Made by a program: the position numbers and the translations under genes. From Pirellulales bacterium (lineage in GTDB: Bacteria > Planctomycetota > Planctomycetia > Pirellulales > JACPPG01), in NCBI GenBank assembly GCA_035546535.1, contig DASZWQ010000040.1, positions 25,702 through 89,701 on the forward strand: a stretch of 64,000 nt of DNA, in the 5' to 3' direction. This document shows, in pieces, positions 54,082-64,000 of this stretch (positions within the stretch are counted from its first letter, which is position 1; each line of letters opens with the position of its first letter). Under the pieces are notes generated by a model. That model ran no database searches. It worked only from the letters and a program-made list of their open reading frames with translations, and had not been told where the DNA came from.

Positions 54082-55890
54082 CTATTCGCCTTTCACCGGC
54101 AGCTCGAAGCAGGCCATTTCTTCGTCGTTACGGACCAGTAGGCGGCCGTGCGCGATGGCCGGATGGTTCCAGGTTTTGCCGTCGATGGCGTGAATCCGCG
54201 CCAGTTCTTCGTGTTTTTCGGGATTCGCGGCGACCAGCACCACGTCGCCCGTCTCGGTGAGCACCAGCAACGCGCGCTGGTCAGCGAGCAATAGAAGCTG
54301 GCCGTGACCGTATCGACCTTCGCGGCCGGCCCGCCAAAGTCGCTTGCCGGTTTCCGCATCGACGGCGCAGAAGACGCTGCCGTCGAAGCCGTAGACGACT
54401 CCGTCGCAAACGACGAAGTCGTTGTAGGCCGGCTTCATGCCGCGCGAGGCATATCGTTGCTCCGCGGACCAGGTGGAGTTCGTATTCGTCAGGTCGAGCC
54501 GCACGAGTCCCAGATCCTCGGAACCGACCAGCACGCCCGATTCGCCGATCAAGCGCGGTTGGACGGCGCGCCAGATGCCGTTGGCCGCAGCGTCATGCTG
54601 CCAGAGCACGTCGCCGGTCGTTGGCTCGAGCGCAACGAGACCGACGTCGCTCAGGAACAGGATTTGATCCTTACCGCCGACGTTGATCGACTGGGCCGAG
54701 GCATAGCTCACCGGCCCGGCCGCGGCACTCCACGCGCGATCTCCATTTTCGGCGCGATAGGCCAGGATTCCTTGCTTCTCGGGCGCGCCGGCGTAGACGA
54801 CAACCATGCCGTCGATCACGAGGGGCGAACTGGAAAAGCCCCAGATCGGCAATGGAGCGGCTGAATCGGTAACGATGTTGCGCGACCAATCGACGGCGCC
54901 GGTGGCCGCATCGAGGCAATTCAAAATGCCCGTCGCCCCTAGGGTGTAAAGCTTGCCGTCGACAAACGTCGGTGTCGCGCGTGGGCCAGCGCCCGCCTGA
55001 CCATCCCAGAAGCGGGCGACGTCTTCGTGGGCCCATAGTTCGCGCCCGGTGTCGAGATCGAGACAGACCACGGCCTCGTTCTCGCCGCGCTGTTCCTGTG
55101 TGTAGAGCCGTTGGCCGAGAATGGCGAAGGACGACCAGGCCGGGCCCACGCGCTGTTTCCACAGCAGCTTTGGCGCGTGCTGTTCCCAGTCTGCGTCGAC
55201 CGTAATGCCGGTCACGACGCCATCGTGGGTCGGTCCGCGCAGGCCCGGCCAATCGCCCGGCGCAAGCACGACGCTCTCGACGGATTCCGGCGAGGCCGCA
55301 CCTTCAGTCGCCTGGGCCGATTTCGCCGCGCGCTCGGCCAGGTACAGGTCCTCGGCCTTGGGCGCCCAGCGCCAATGAACGGCAGCTTGCAGGTCGCCCG
55401 TCAAACCGTCCATGCGCAGTAGCGCAACGGCACCCCAACTGAAAGCCAGCGCCGCGACCAGACCGATGGTACGCGCTCGCGGCGAGACCACACTGCCGAC
55501 AACTAACCATAGAGTCCACATGGTAAATGCGGCGGGCAGGCCAAAGATCAAAACGCCGATGGTGCCCAGCGTCTTTTGCGAGACGGCGATCGCTATGACG
55601 GCGCCGCCGACCAGCGCCGCCAGCCCCCACCAGCGCTCGGGGCGAGTGATTTTCTTGCTCACGCACCACCAGATGACGAAGGCCAGCGTCAGAACGACCG
55701 TGGCGATCACGCTGCTGAAGAACTGCGCAAAGATCGGCGCCTCGAGCATCGATGGGATCATGTACACGATCCAGAACATCCCGACCAGCAGCACCGCGGG
55801 CCACATTTGCACCGGGCGGCGGACGCTGTTAGCGGCTAGGGCAGAATCGGGTGCAGAGCCCGAGGCGACCGATGGCGAAGCAAAGGACAT
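54082..55890 (-). CDS. Membrane-anchored PQQ-like beta-propeller protein
   Basis: Protein of 602 aa. Residues about 25-160 hold four or five hydrophobic helices (MWPAVLLVGMFWIVYMIPSML, FFSSVIATVVLTLAFVIWW, WWGLAALVGGAVIAIAVSQ, TIGVLIFGLPAAFTMWTLW). From about 205 (DWPGLRGPTHDGVV) comes a PQQ/YVTN-like propeller with repeated W-x-x-D-x-x-T/A-G motifs: CLDLDTGRELWAHED, CLDAATGAVDWSRN, ALEPTTGDVLWQHD and AVDAETGKRLWRAG. The planctomycete DWPGLRGP opening is characteristic. No PQQ-dependent catalytic residues are seen, so a binding or scaffold (BamB-like) role is more likely than dehydrogenase activity. Confidence 0.88.
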   Translation of the reverse strand: MSFASPSVASGSAPDSALAANSVRRPVQMWPAVLLVGMFWIVYMIPSMLEAPIFAQFFSSVIATVVLTLAFVIWWCVSKKITRPERWWGLAALVGGAVIAIAVSQKTLGTIGVLIFGLPAAFTMWTLWLVVGSVVSPRARTIGLVAALAFSWGAVALLRMDGLTGDLQAAVHWRWAPKAEDLYLAERAAKSAQATEGAASPESVESVVLAPGDWPGLRGPTHDGVVTGITVDADWEQHAPKLLWKQRVGPAWSSFAILGQRLYTQEQRGENEAVVCLDLDTGRELWAHEDVARFWDGQAGAGPRATPTFVDGKLYTLGATGILNCLDAATGAVDWSRNIVTDSAAPLPIWGFSSSPLVIDGMVVVYAGAPEKQGILAYRAENGDRAWSAAAGPVSYASAQSINVGGKDQILFLSDVGLVALEPTTGDVLWQHDAAANGIWRAVQPRLIGESGVLVGSEDLGLVRLDLTNTNSTWSAEQRYASRGMKPAYNDFVVCDGVVYGFDGSVFCAVDAETGKRLWRAGREGRYGHGQLLLLADQRALLVLTETGDVVLVAANPEKHEELARIHAIDGKTWNHPAIAHGRLLVRNDEEMACFELPVKGE

Positions 55891-56109
55891 GTGGCGACCT
55901 CCTACCTGCCTCCCGATGAGATGATCACGATTCTAGCTATTCGCTTGAGCGGCGCTGATCTTGGGACGAAATCGGCGGCGCATTTGTGACAGGACGCAGA
56001 CTTTTTGGCGTCGGAGAGACGATTCGGGAATTGCCAAGCTGAGGTTGGCGGCCGCGACGTCGTGTCCCTGCCTCCCACCCGAGGGGGCGGACTCCACCAC
56101 CTGCGGAGC

Positions 56110-56520
56110 TTACTCGGTCGCGCGTGCGGCGACGGGATCTCGCTCGCGAACCATGCGCAGCGCCTCTTCGAAATAGCCTTGCAAAAGGCGAAAGCGGCGC
56201 TCGTCCCCGCCGCGATCCGGGTGCAGCTTTTTGATCTTACGGCGGTAAGACTGCGTTAACTCTTGTTCCGAGCAGGGCCAATCCAGACCGAACACGGCAA
56301 TGCAGCGCGGGACTTTCGCGCGGGCCCACTCGGGCGTCCCCATATCACGATAGACGATCGTCGACAGGACCCTACGCAGCGAGCGCAAATAGCGACGGAA
56401 GTCCACGTAAGCGAAAACATATCCGAGGATCGGTAGCGCGATTGCCACGCACAAAAATGCTGCAAGCGCGATGGCATCCAAGGAATCGGGCCAGGTGTGG
56501 GATGGCGCGTCGAGGGGCAT
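56110..56520 (-). CDS. Short membrane protein with C-terminal J domain
   Basis: Protein of 136 aa from the ATG at 56520 (the frame is open to a TTG at 56655). One membrane segment (about 12-36, SLDAIALAAFLCVAIALPILGYVFAYV) is followed by a basic linker and a J domain: CIAVFGLDWPCSEQELTQSYRRKIKKLHPDRGGDERRFRLLQGYFEEAL. The H-P-D triad that stimulates Hsp70 ATPase is intact, so it could recruit DnaK to a membrane site. There is no Gly/Phe or zinc-finger region, making it a class III J protein. No dnaK or client gene is adjacent. Confidence 0.75.
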   Translation of the reverse strand: MPLDAPSHTWPDSLDAIALAAFLCVAIALPILGYVFAYVDFRRYLRSLRRVLSTIVYRDMGTPEWARAKVPRCIAVFGLDWPCSEQELTQSYRRKIKKLHPDRGGDERRFRLLQGYFEEALRMVRERDPVAARATE

Positions 56521-56714
56521 TTCGGGCGGGTTCAGGTCGCTGAGCAGGTTGGACACAAACGAGAGCTTCGCCGGGCCCAATTTTATTTGAGGACCGATTC
56601 CCTTGGCAATGACAGTATTAGGGGGAGGGCGAGGCGGAATACTCGCGCGTTGCAATTACGACGAAGGAGGGACGGCGGCCGATGGACGGCCGGCATGATT
56701 TGCGAAGCTTTTCA

Positions 56715-57626
56715 CTAATGCTCGTATTGGACCTTGTCGCCGTCGGTAATTTCTCGGACGCCGTCGACAACGATCCTTTCGCCGACGCGAAGGCCTTCCT
56801 TGACCACGAATATGTCATCCATTTCGTTTTGGTAAGTAAACGCTCGCTGGCGGGCGACGTCGTCCTTATCGACGACGTAGACATATCGCTTCCCAAGAAC
56901 CTCGAAGGTCGCCCGTTGAGGAATCACGACCGCATTATCTTCTTCTTGGCTGATCAGTATCGTGCCGGCCTGACCGTGACGCAGCAGTTTATCGGGATTC
57001 GCAAAATCGGCGCGGAAGGGGATCTGGCCGGTTTCGACGTTGAAATTGGCGGGGATCGCGCCGAGCTTGCCTGGCTGATTGAACTTCTTGCCGTCGGCCA
57101 GCAAGAGTTCGATCTTCCAGTGATCAGGGCTTTGATCCAGGCCCGCGGACTTGTATTCCAGGTAACGAACTTCAGGGACGTTGAAATAGACCCACATCGT
57201 GCTGTTATCGGCTAAAGTCGTGATCGGCTCGCCCTGCTTGATCAGGCTTCCCTGCTGGTGCCGCAGGCGGTCGACCATGCCGTCAAAGCGCGCCGTCACC
57301 GAGATCACTCTGTCGCCTTCGGCGCTGGGCTTCGCGCCCTCGGCCACGGGTCTGAGCTGGAACAACAAATCTCCGCGTTGCACCGTCTGCCCCTCTTTGA
57401 TGGGGACCGCGACGACATACCCTGCGACTGGTGCGCGAACCTCGATCCGGTGATGCGAGCGGATCTGTGCGACGTACGGCTGTGTGAGGGTAACGGCCTG
57501 CGACTGCACGGTGGCAACCGTAACCTTCGCCGCGTCCGGCGCCGGCCCTTCGGTCTTCGCCGTGCAGGCCGGCAGGACAAGCGAGAACCATAGCAGGATG
57601 AGCAAATCGACCCGTGAGGCTTTCAT
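56715..57626 (-). CDS. RND-type efflux periplasmic adaptor lipoprotein (orphan)
   Basis: Membrane-fusion protein of 303 aa. The lipoprotein signal ends LVLPAC (Cys21). A barrel-sandwich hybrid is split around VRAPVAGYVVAVPIKEGQTVQRGDLLFQL and ISVTARFDGMVDRLRHQQGSLIKQGEPITTL. The beta-barrel region is WVYFNVPEVRYLEY...FPVRADFANPDKLLRHGQ-like, and the C-terminal membrane-proximal part is AVVIPQRATFEVLGKRYVYVV. The hairpin of long helices between the two half-lipoyl motifs is reduced to a few residues (RPVAEGAKPSAEGD), which is short for a TolC-contacting adaptor. No RND pump or outer-membrane factor gene is adjacent. Confidence 0.85.
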   Translation of the reverse strand: MKASRVDLLILLWFSLVLPACTAKTEGPAPDAAKVTVATVQSQAVTLTQPYVAQIRSHHRIEVRAPVAGYVVAVPIKEGQTVQRGDLLFQLRPVAEGAKPSAEGDRVISVTARFDGMVDRLRHQQGSLIKQGEPITTLADNSTMWVYFNVPEVRYLEYKSAGLDQSPDHWKIELLLADGKKFNQPGKLGAIPANFNVETGQIPFRADFANPDKLLRHGQAGTILISQEEDNAVVIPQRATFEVLGKRYVYVVDKDDVARQRAFTYQNEMDDIFVVKEGLRVGERIVVDGVREITDGDKVQYEH

Positions 57627-57913
57627 GGCATCTCCGCTTGCCGCGTGCCCCGAGCAGTACTCCCGCTAAGTGTGCCTCAAGATGTCGTCACGGAATTGAG
57701 TGTAGCCAGTCCCAGAATCGAATACCACGCGAGTTCCGGAGGCTCGGATTCTCGGCGGCTGGACACCAGCGCAGCGACGCCGAAATCTTTGCATCCTGGC
57801 TTCAATTCGGTTAGGCTATTGAGGTTAGTACCTGCCACGCCTGTGCTGGGCGTTCTGACCGACGCAAACTCCGGTCACCCGCAATTATTTCCACGCCCGA
57901 ACATCGAACAACC

Positions 57914-57918
57914 AGGAG
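57914..57918 (+). promoter_or_regulatory. Ribosome binding site supporting a GTG start
   Basis: AGGAG lies 7 nt before the GTG at 57926 and settles it as the start of the oxidoreductase gene. Confidence 0.65.
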
Positions 57919-57925
57919 ATTCGCC

Positions 57926-59308
<1,383 letters not shown>

Positions 59309-59339
59309 TCGCGCACTTGGGGACCGAATTGCAATTTGC

Positions 59340-59375
59340 GGACCTGGCTGCCGCGTGTGGCCAGGTCCTTTTCTT
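59340..59375 (+). terminator. Rho-independent terminator of the oxidoreductase gene
   Basis: A perfect 9-bp stem (GGACCTGGC at 59340-59348 with GCCAGGTCC at 59360-59368, 11-nt loop) is followed directly by TTTTCTT. It lies 31 nt after the stop codon and 17 nt before the 3' end of the convergent histidine-kinase gene. Confidence 0.85.
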
Positions 59376-59392
59376 GCGCCGCGCTCCGGGAT

Positions 59393-62300
59393 TTAAACGC
59401 TTGCGGTTGGGGCGCGGTTGCGTTGCGCAGCGCTTTCGCGCGCCGTGCTGGCCGCGGCCAGGATGCGAAACAGCTCGTCGGGCTGCAACGGCTTCGAGAT
59501 ATGGCCGTCCATGCCGGCCTGCCGGCAGCGCTCTTCAAAGCCTTTGTACGCGTGTGCCGTGAGCGCGATGATCGGTGTGTGCCGGCCGGTTGTCGCTTCG
59601 CGCTCGCGAATGGTGGTCGTGGCGGTGAGCCCGTCGATATCGTGCATTTCCACGTCCATCAGAATGACGTCGTATGCCTCGCGCTCCCAGGCCTCGATCG
59701 CCTCACGGCCTGAGCTGGCTTTGGTGACGGTATGTCCAAACAGCTCCAGCAAGCCAGCCGCAACCTCCTGATTGACGGGGCTGTCGTCGGCAATGAGCAC
59801 GCGCAGCGTCTGGCCGCCCGCGTCGAAGGTTTTCGACGGGTTGTCATCCGAACGCCCGTGGTCGGAGTCCAGCACGGCGCGGAGGGCCGACACGAATTCG
59901 CGACGTTTGACCGGCTTGGACAGGCACTGGCAAACGTCGACATTCCGACATTCTTCCGCGAAATCGTCATGACCTGCCGGCGCAAGCAATAGGATCCGCG
60001 GCAGCGGCAGCAGGGCACGGCTTTGCAGCGAGCGAATCCACGCAAGCGAGGTCTCCGTGGTGGCCGCCATATCGATGACGATTGCATCGGGGCGACCTTC
60101 CTCGTCAGCGCTGTCGAGCCACGGGTAGCTTGTGCCCGACATTGGCTGCCCCGGATCGATCGTCTCGACGACCAGGCCCAAGCCGGAAAGCATCTGGCCA
60201 TAGGCGAGCGCGGCGTGCGGATTGGCAGTGGCCAAGAGTGCTCGCATGCCGGCGGTGGGCCGCCACGCCGCTACGTCTGAAGTCGGAATCCTGCGCGGCT
60301 TGTCCGCCGTTTGTAGCGTGACATTGAAGTGGAAGGTGCTGCCGTGGGTACCATCACTTTCGACCCAAATACGTCCGCCCATCAGCGTCACTAGCTGCGA
60401 CGAGATGGCCAGGCCGAGTCCGGTGCCGCCGAAACGGCGCGTCATCGAGCTGTCGCTCTGACGAAATGCTTCGAAGATGCACTCCTGCTTCTCCGCCGGA
60501 ATGCCGATGCCGCTGTCCTGGACGGCGACGTGCAGCGTAACGGCGTCGTGCGACTGTTCGGTAGTTTCCACGTGGACGAAGACATCGCCGTGCTCGGTGA
60601 ACTTAATGGCATTTCCCACCAGGTTCATGATCACCTGGCGCAAGCGGCCGGGATCGCCGAGCAAGGCCTCGGGCACATTATCGGCCACGTGGCAGGTAAG
60701 CTCGAGACCTTTCCGCGACGCCGTCACGGCCAACAGTCGGGCCGCGTCCTCGACGACGTCGCGCACCGAAATCGCGATGCATTCCAGGTCGAGGCGGCCG
60801 GCTTCGATCTTCGAAAAATCAAGAATGTCATTGAGCAATGTCAACAGGGCGCGGGCCGAGTCCTTGACGATCGTCAGGTTATTGCGCTGTTGCGAGCTGA
60901 GCGTCGTATTCAGAGTCAGTTCGGTCATGCCGATGACGCCGTTCATGGGCGTGCGGATTTCGTGGCTCATGGCGGCCAGGAAGCGGCTCTTGGCCTGATT
61001 GGCGGCTTCGGCCGCGTGCTTGGCGACCGTCAGCTCGCTCTGCGCTTCGAGCAGCTCATTGGCCACGCGTTCCAGTTCCAGATTCGAGCGGGCCAACTCT
61101 TGCGAACGCGCTTCGACGGCGGCGGTGCGCTCGACGACGCGCTGTTCCAGGCTGGCATTCAGAGCTTGCAACTGCGTAAAGCCTTCGGCGTTCTCCAGCG
61201 CGGCTCCGGCGATCGTGGCGATATAGTCGGCCAACCGTTCTTCGTCGGGGCCGAACAGGCCGCGCACATGCTCGTGCGTGACATACAAACAGGCAACGGC
61301 CATTCCGCGAACATAGAGGGGCGTGCACAGGGCCGAGCGTTCGCCACCGGCAACGGCGCTGTCGACGTTGCGCTCGCCGCGCTCCTCGACGAAGGCGATG
61401 GCTCTTCGTACGCGCAGCGCTTCGTGCAGCCGCGCCGTGTTGCAAGCACCCGGGACGCTGCCGGCCACGGCTTCGAAATGGATGTTGCCCGCAGCGCCCA
61501 CGATTTCCAGCACCACGCAATGTTCCGCGCGCAGCAACCGGAGCGCGGCCGCGCGGGCTTCCTCTTGTATCCGATCGGGCGACAAGGCCGACGCAATCCG
61601 GCGTCCCCAATCCAGCACGGCATCGAAACGGTCGGCTAGCGACAAGGTCGGCGGGGGAGCGATGGCGCCGTCTCCCTGCGGCGTGGAAAACCCGTTCAAG
61701 TCCGCCAGGATTCGCTGCGCCTCGGCCTTATCGGCGGCGGCGTCGAGCATCCTCATTTCCTCGCCGAGTTCGCCTCGCGCCAAGAGTGACTGGGCATATT
61801 CAAACCGCGCCCCTTGTTTGTGCGCCACGGCGAGACTCTTGTTCAGCGAGCGCAGGGCGCGGCGCATCGACCCGCGCATGGCCTGGATCAAGCCCAACTC
61901 GCGCAGCGCATGGGGCAAGTCGTTCTTGCACAGCCAACAGGCGCGGACCGCGCGGCGCGCCGCCTTTTCGGCGCGGCGCAACAGCGCCTCGCGACGGCCG
62001 GGCGTTTGATCGCGCACCGCGACCGCTTGCTGCCGCAAGACCGTCGCCAGCCAGGGGAGAAAGGGCAGGGTATAGGCGTTGCGCACGCCGGCGGTATAAG
62101 CCACATCGATCGCTTCTTCGAGCAGATCTTCGGCTTCGTCGAGGTGGCCCGAGCTGAGCACCTGCAGCGCATGAGCAAAGAGCACCTGGGCTTTGCCTTG
62201 CACGTCGTGCCGCGGCCGCTCCAGCTCTTCCTCGAGCACGTTTTCGGGCACGGCCCCGGCAGCGCGGACCCACAGGTCGAGGTTGATGCCGGAGGCCTGT

Positions 62301-64000
62301 TCGTCGCCAAGTTCGATGCCGGAGCGATAGTTGAGCTGGGCTTCTTCGAGCGCCCCGCGCAGATCACCCAGGCGGTACAGTGAAGCCGCGATCTGATAGC
62401 GCGCGATGTGGCATTGCCAGTAATCGCCCGTTCGTTCCAGCAGGCGAATGGCTTCGCGGCATTTTTCGATGCACTCGGCAAACCGCGAATCGGCGTAGGC
62501 CACGACCCCGTCGTAATGCAACGATTGCCCCTGCCCGGACAAGTCTCCAAAACCGCGACGGATTTCCAGCGACTTTTGCGCGTAATTGTGAGCGCGGCTC
62601 AAATAACCAACCAGGGTCAGTCCTGGAGCGTGCTCGGCGTACGCCTGCGCCAGCTCCGGCGTTGGCAGATAGCGCTCCGCCAGATTCATATTGCGCAAGT
62701 GCGCCCACATCACGTGCGTCAGGCTACGGCAGTACCAGCAACCATGGGCCAGATTGGAAAGGAGTGTGAGCACCAGCCGCTCGGTTTCGTCGGGCAGGCG
62801 CCGCAGGCGATTCACCAGCACGCGCGGCAGGCCGGTGTGCAAGAGCTGCACCGCGCCCTCGAACAAGACTTGCGCGACCAGCACCGTGAAACGTCGCGGC
62901 ACGAATCGGCCCAGTTCACGCAAGCCCGCCTCGAACGATTCGATAGCGCCTTCCATATCGCCGCGGATGAAAGCCAACTCACCGAGCTTGTTGCGGATTT
63001 GCGCTTTGGCAAAGCTTCCTTCGGCGACCGTCGCCGCGGCGGCCAACTGCCAGCCAGCCTCTTCATACCGTCCGCGCAGCATCAGCACGCTGCCCAACTC
63101 TTCGGCCACGCGATAGCGAACGCTTGCCTCGGCGGTCACGGCGCCGCGCGCGGCGATGCCGTACTGCTGCTCGGCGACTTCCAGGGCGTACTGGGCGCGC
63201 GCTTGGCCAGCGGCCTTCAGGGCGTAGGGCAATGCCGCAGCGGAATCGCCAGCTTCGTCGAAGTGGTAGGCAATCTCTGCCGACCGATCGTTGTAACGCT
63301 GCTGCAGGTACGCGGCAGCCCGGCTATGAAGCGTGCGGCGATCACGAACGACTTCTGTCTCCAGGAGGGCGGTGCGGATTTTGTCGTGGACGAACACGCA
63401 ACGTGAGCCGTCCGGACGCACCCAAACCAAGCGTCGTTGGCGCGCGATGTCCAAGGCTACAATCGATTGCGCCGCGGTCAGGTCGCTGAGATCGGCGGCA
63501 ATATCCAGCTCGAATTCCTTGCCCAGCACCGCCCCGGTTGCCAGCAGTTGGCGCGTATCCTCGGGCAGCATCTGCAATCGCCGGGCCAAGAACGATGCGG
63601 CGGCGCTCGACGATTGCACGTCGTCGACGGCCAGCGACTCGACGCGCCAGCCTGCCGGCTCGCGCACCAGCGCCCCCGATTCGACCAGCCCGCGCAGCAC
63701 GGCCGAAGCCATGAAAGGACTGCCATCGGCCAGGCGGGTAATGGCCTGCACGACTTCTTCCGGCAGAGGACCCGCCATCGATTCGACCAACTGTCGAATC
63801 TCGGGCGCGGCGAAAGGGGACAACCGCATGTGCAAGTCAGGCTCGACGCGGCGCAGCAGATGATTTTCAGGCACCTCTTCGGTGCGGAAGGCAACGACGA
63901 GCATGACATGACTTGCGATGGCATCGTCGCTACGCTGGGTTTGCCAACGGCGAATCAGCCGGTACGTCAGCTCGTCGGCCCATTGGCAGTCGTCTAGCAC
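59393..64000 (-). CDS. Giant hybrid histidine kinase with AAA ATPase, TPR-like, GAF and receiver domains (5'-truncated)
   Basis: 1,535 residues are visible; the frame continues past 64000, so the N-terminus (often a Ser/Thr kinase in this architecture, not seen here) is outside. Residues 1-270 are the end of an AAA_16-type ATPase starting at Walker B ([10 protein letters not shown]). A long helical repeat region (about 270-790) follows, then GAF (about 810-975, [19 protein letters not shown]), coiled coil, HisKA with [13 protein letters not shown] (His near 1011), HATPase ([25 protein letters not shown]), a degenerate receiver (about 1255-1375) that lacks the acidic pair, and a canonical receiver with Asp near 1447 (VILMDVEM). 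It could combine nucleotide-dependent switching with phosphorelay signalling. The stop is TAA at 59395-59393. Confidence 0.92.
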   Translation of the reverse strand: MLDDCQWADELTYRLIRRWQTQRSDDAIASHVMLVVAFRTEEVPENHLLRRVEPDLHMRLSPFAAPEIRQLVESMAGPLPEEVVQAITRLADGSPFMASAVLRGLVESGALVREPAGWRVESLAVDDVQSSSAAASFLARRLQMLPEDTRQLLATGAVLGKEFELDIAADLSDLTAAQSIVALDIARQRRLVWVRPDGSRCVFVHDKIRTALLETEVVRDRRTLHSRAAAYLQQRYNDRSAEIAYHFDEAGDSAAALPYALKAAGQARAQYALEVAEQQYGIAARGAVTAEASVRYRVAEELGSVLMLRGRYEEAGWQLAAAATVAEGSFAKAQIRNKLGELAFIRGDMEGAIESFEAGLRELGRFVPRRFTVLVAQVLFEGAVQLLHTGLPRVLVNRLRRLPDETERLVLTLLSNLAHGCWYCRSLTHVMWAHLRNMNLAERYLPTPELAQAYAEHAPGLTLVGYLSRAHNYAQKSLEIRRGFGDLSGQGQSLHYDGVVAYADSRFAECIEKCREAIRLLERTGDYWQCHIARYQIAASLYRLGDLRGALEEAQLNYRSGIELGDEQASGINLDLWVRAAGAVPENVLEEELERPRHDVQGKAQVLFAHALQVLSSGHLDEAEDLLEEAIDVAYTAGVRNAYTLPFLPWLATVLRQQAVAVRDQTPGRREALLRRAEKAARRAVRACWLCKNDLPHALRELGLIQAMRGSMRRALRSLNKSLAVAHKQGARFEYAQSLLARGELGEEMRMLDAAADKAEAQRILADLNGFSTPQGDGAIAPPPTLSLADRFDAVLDWGRRIASALSPDRIQEEARAAALRLLRAEHCVVLEIVGAAGNIHFEAVAGSVPGACNTARLHEALRVRRAIAFVEERGERNVDSAVAGGERSALCTPLYVRGMAVACLYVTHEHVRGLFGPDEERLADYIATIAGAALENAEGFTQLQALNASLEQRVVERTAAVEARSQELARSNLELERVANELLEAQSELTVAKHAAEAANQAKSRFLAAMSHEIRTPMNGVIGMTELTLNTTLSSQQRNNLTIVKDSARALLTLLNDILDFSKIEAGRLDLECIAISVRDVVEDAARLLAVTASRKGLELTCHVADNVPEALLGDPGRLRQVIMNLVGNAIKFTEHGDVFVHVETTEQSHDAVTLHVAVQDSGIGIPAEKQECIFEAFRQSDSSMTRRFGGTGLGLAISSQLVTLMGGRIWVESDGTHGSTFHFNVTLQTADKPRRIPTSDVAAWRPTAGMRALLATANPHAALAYGQMLSGLGLVVETIDPGQPMSGTSYPWLDSADEEGRPDAIVIDMAATTETSLAWIRSLQSRALLPLPRILLLAPAGHDDFAEECRNVDVCQCLSKPVKRREFVSALRAVLDSDHGRSDDNPSKTFDAGGQTLRVLIADDSPVNQEVAAGLLELFGHTVTKASSGREAIEAWEREAYDVILMDVEMHDIDGLTATTTIREREATTGRHTPIIALTAHAYKGFEERCRQAGMDGHISKPLQPDELFRILAAASTARESAAQRNRAPTASV

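Noticed and set aside
60530..61639. Plus-strand frame of 369 aa opposite the giant histidine kinase
   Set aside because: It is antisense to the HisKA/HATPase and GAF coding sequence with perfect motifs on the other strand; the translation has no recognisable features.

Overview
This 64 kb, GC-rich, gene-dense window is almost certainly from a planctomycete, most likely of the Pirellulales/Pirellulaceae type. The signature families are the planctomycete cytochrome/DUF sets (DUF1501, DUF1549/DUF1553, DUF1552, DUF1587/1592/1588/1585), a DUF1080 protein, a Tat-exported Gfo/Idh/MocA oxidoreductase, a BBP7-like outer-membrane protein, a parallel beta-helix surface protein, a PQQ-like beta-propeller, and two very large multidomain histidine kinases. 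It looks chromosomal. No rRNA, tRNA, CRISPR array, prophage or integrative element was seen. The only mobile-type gene is one REP-associated (RAYT/IS200-like) transposase.

Layout. 1-7.2 kb: CAP-domain protein, TadG/vWA protein, ATP-grasp protein, DUF1080 protein, PlsC acyltransferase, metallophosphoesterase and RimI. 7.4-17.5 kb: a translationally coupled pair of very large exported, membrane-anchored proteins (1,100 and 2,255 aa) that appear to be made of three related ~1,100-residue units; this is the most unusual coding region. 17.7-26.1 kb: inositol monophosphatase, an unknown protein preceded by a -10-like box and a strong intrinsic terminator, thioredoxin-like and glutathione-peroxidase genes, a divergent DHDPS-family/M19-dipeptidase pair, an outer-membrane protein and RmuC. 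26.4-35.9 kb: an inverse-autotransporter-like barrel joined to a beta-helix, a TPR lipoprotein, a small secreted unknown, ComM/YifB, an exo-sialidase-like protein and a small unknown. 35.9-40.8 kb: hybrid histidine kinase and a modABC molybdate uptake operon. 41.0-43.1 kb: membrane-anchored unknown and a RAYT gene bracketed by perfect inverted 25-bp repeats. 43.1-53.9 kb: a five-gene minus-strand operon in which a FadR-type regulator leads two kinds of planctomycete cytochrome/DUF pair. 54-64 kb: PQQ-like propeller protein, short membrane J-domain protein, orphan RND-type adaptor, Tat-exported oxidoreductase with a clear terminator, and the 3' part of a giant ATPase/GAF/histidine kinase/receiver gene that runs off the window end.

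The recurring theme is extracytoplasmic biology: surface barrels, lipoproteins, secreted hydrolases and sugar-type oxidoreductases, heme-type (CxxCH) exported proteins, and large sensory kinases. No toxin, phage-defence or natural-product cluster was recognised. All function calls come from reading motifs by eye; no database search was run, and residue positions given with 'about' are estimates.
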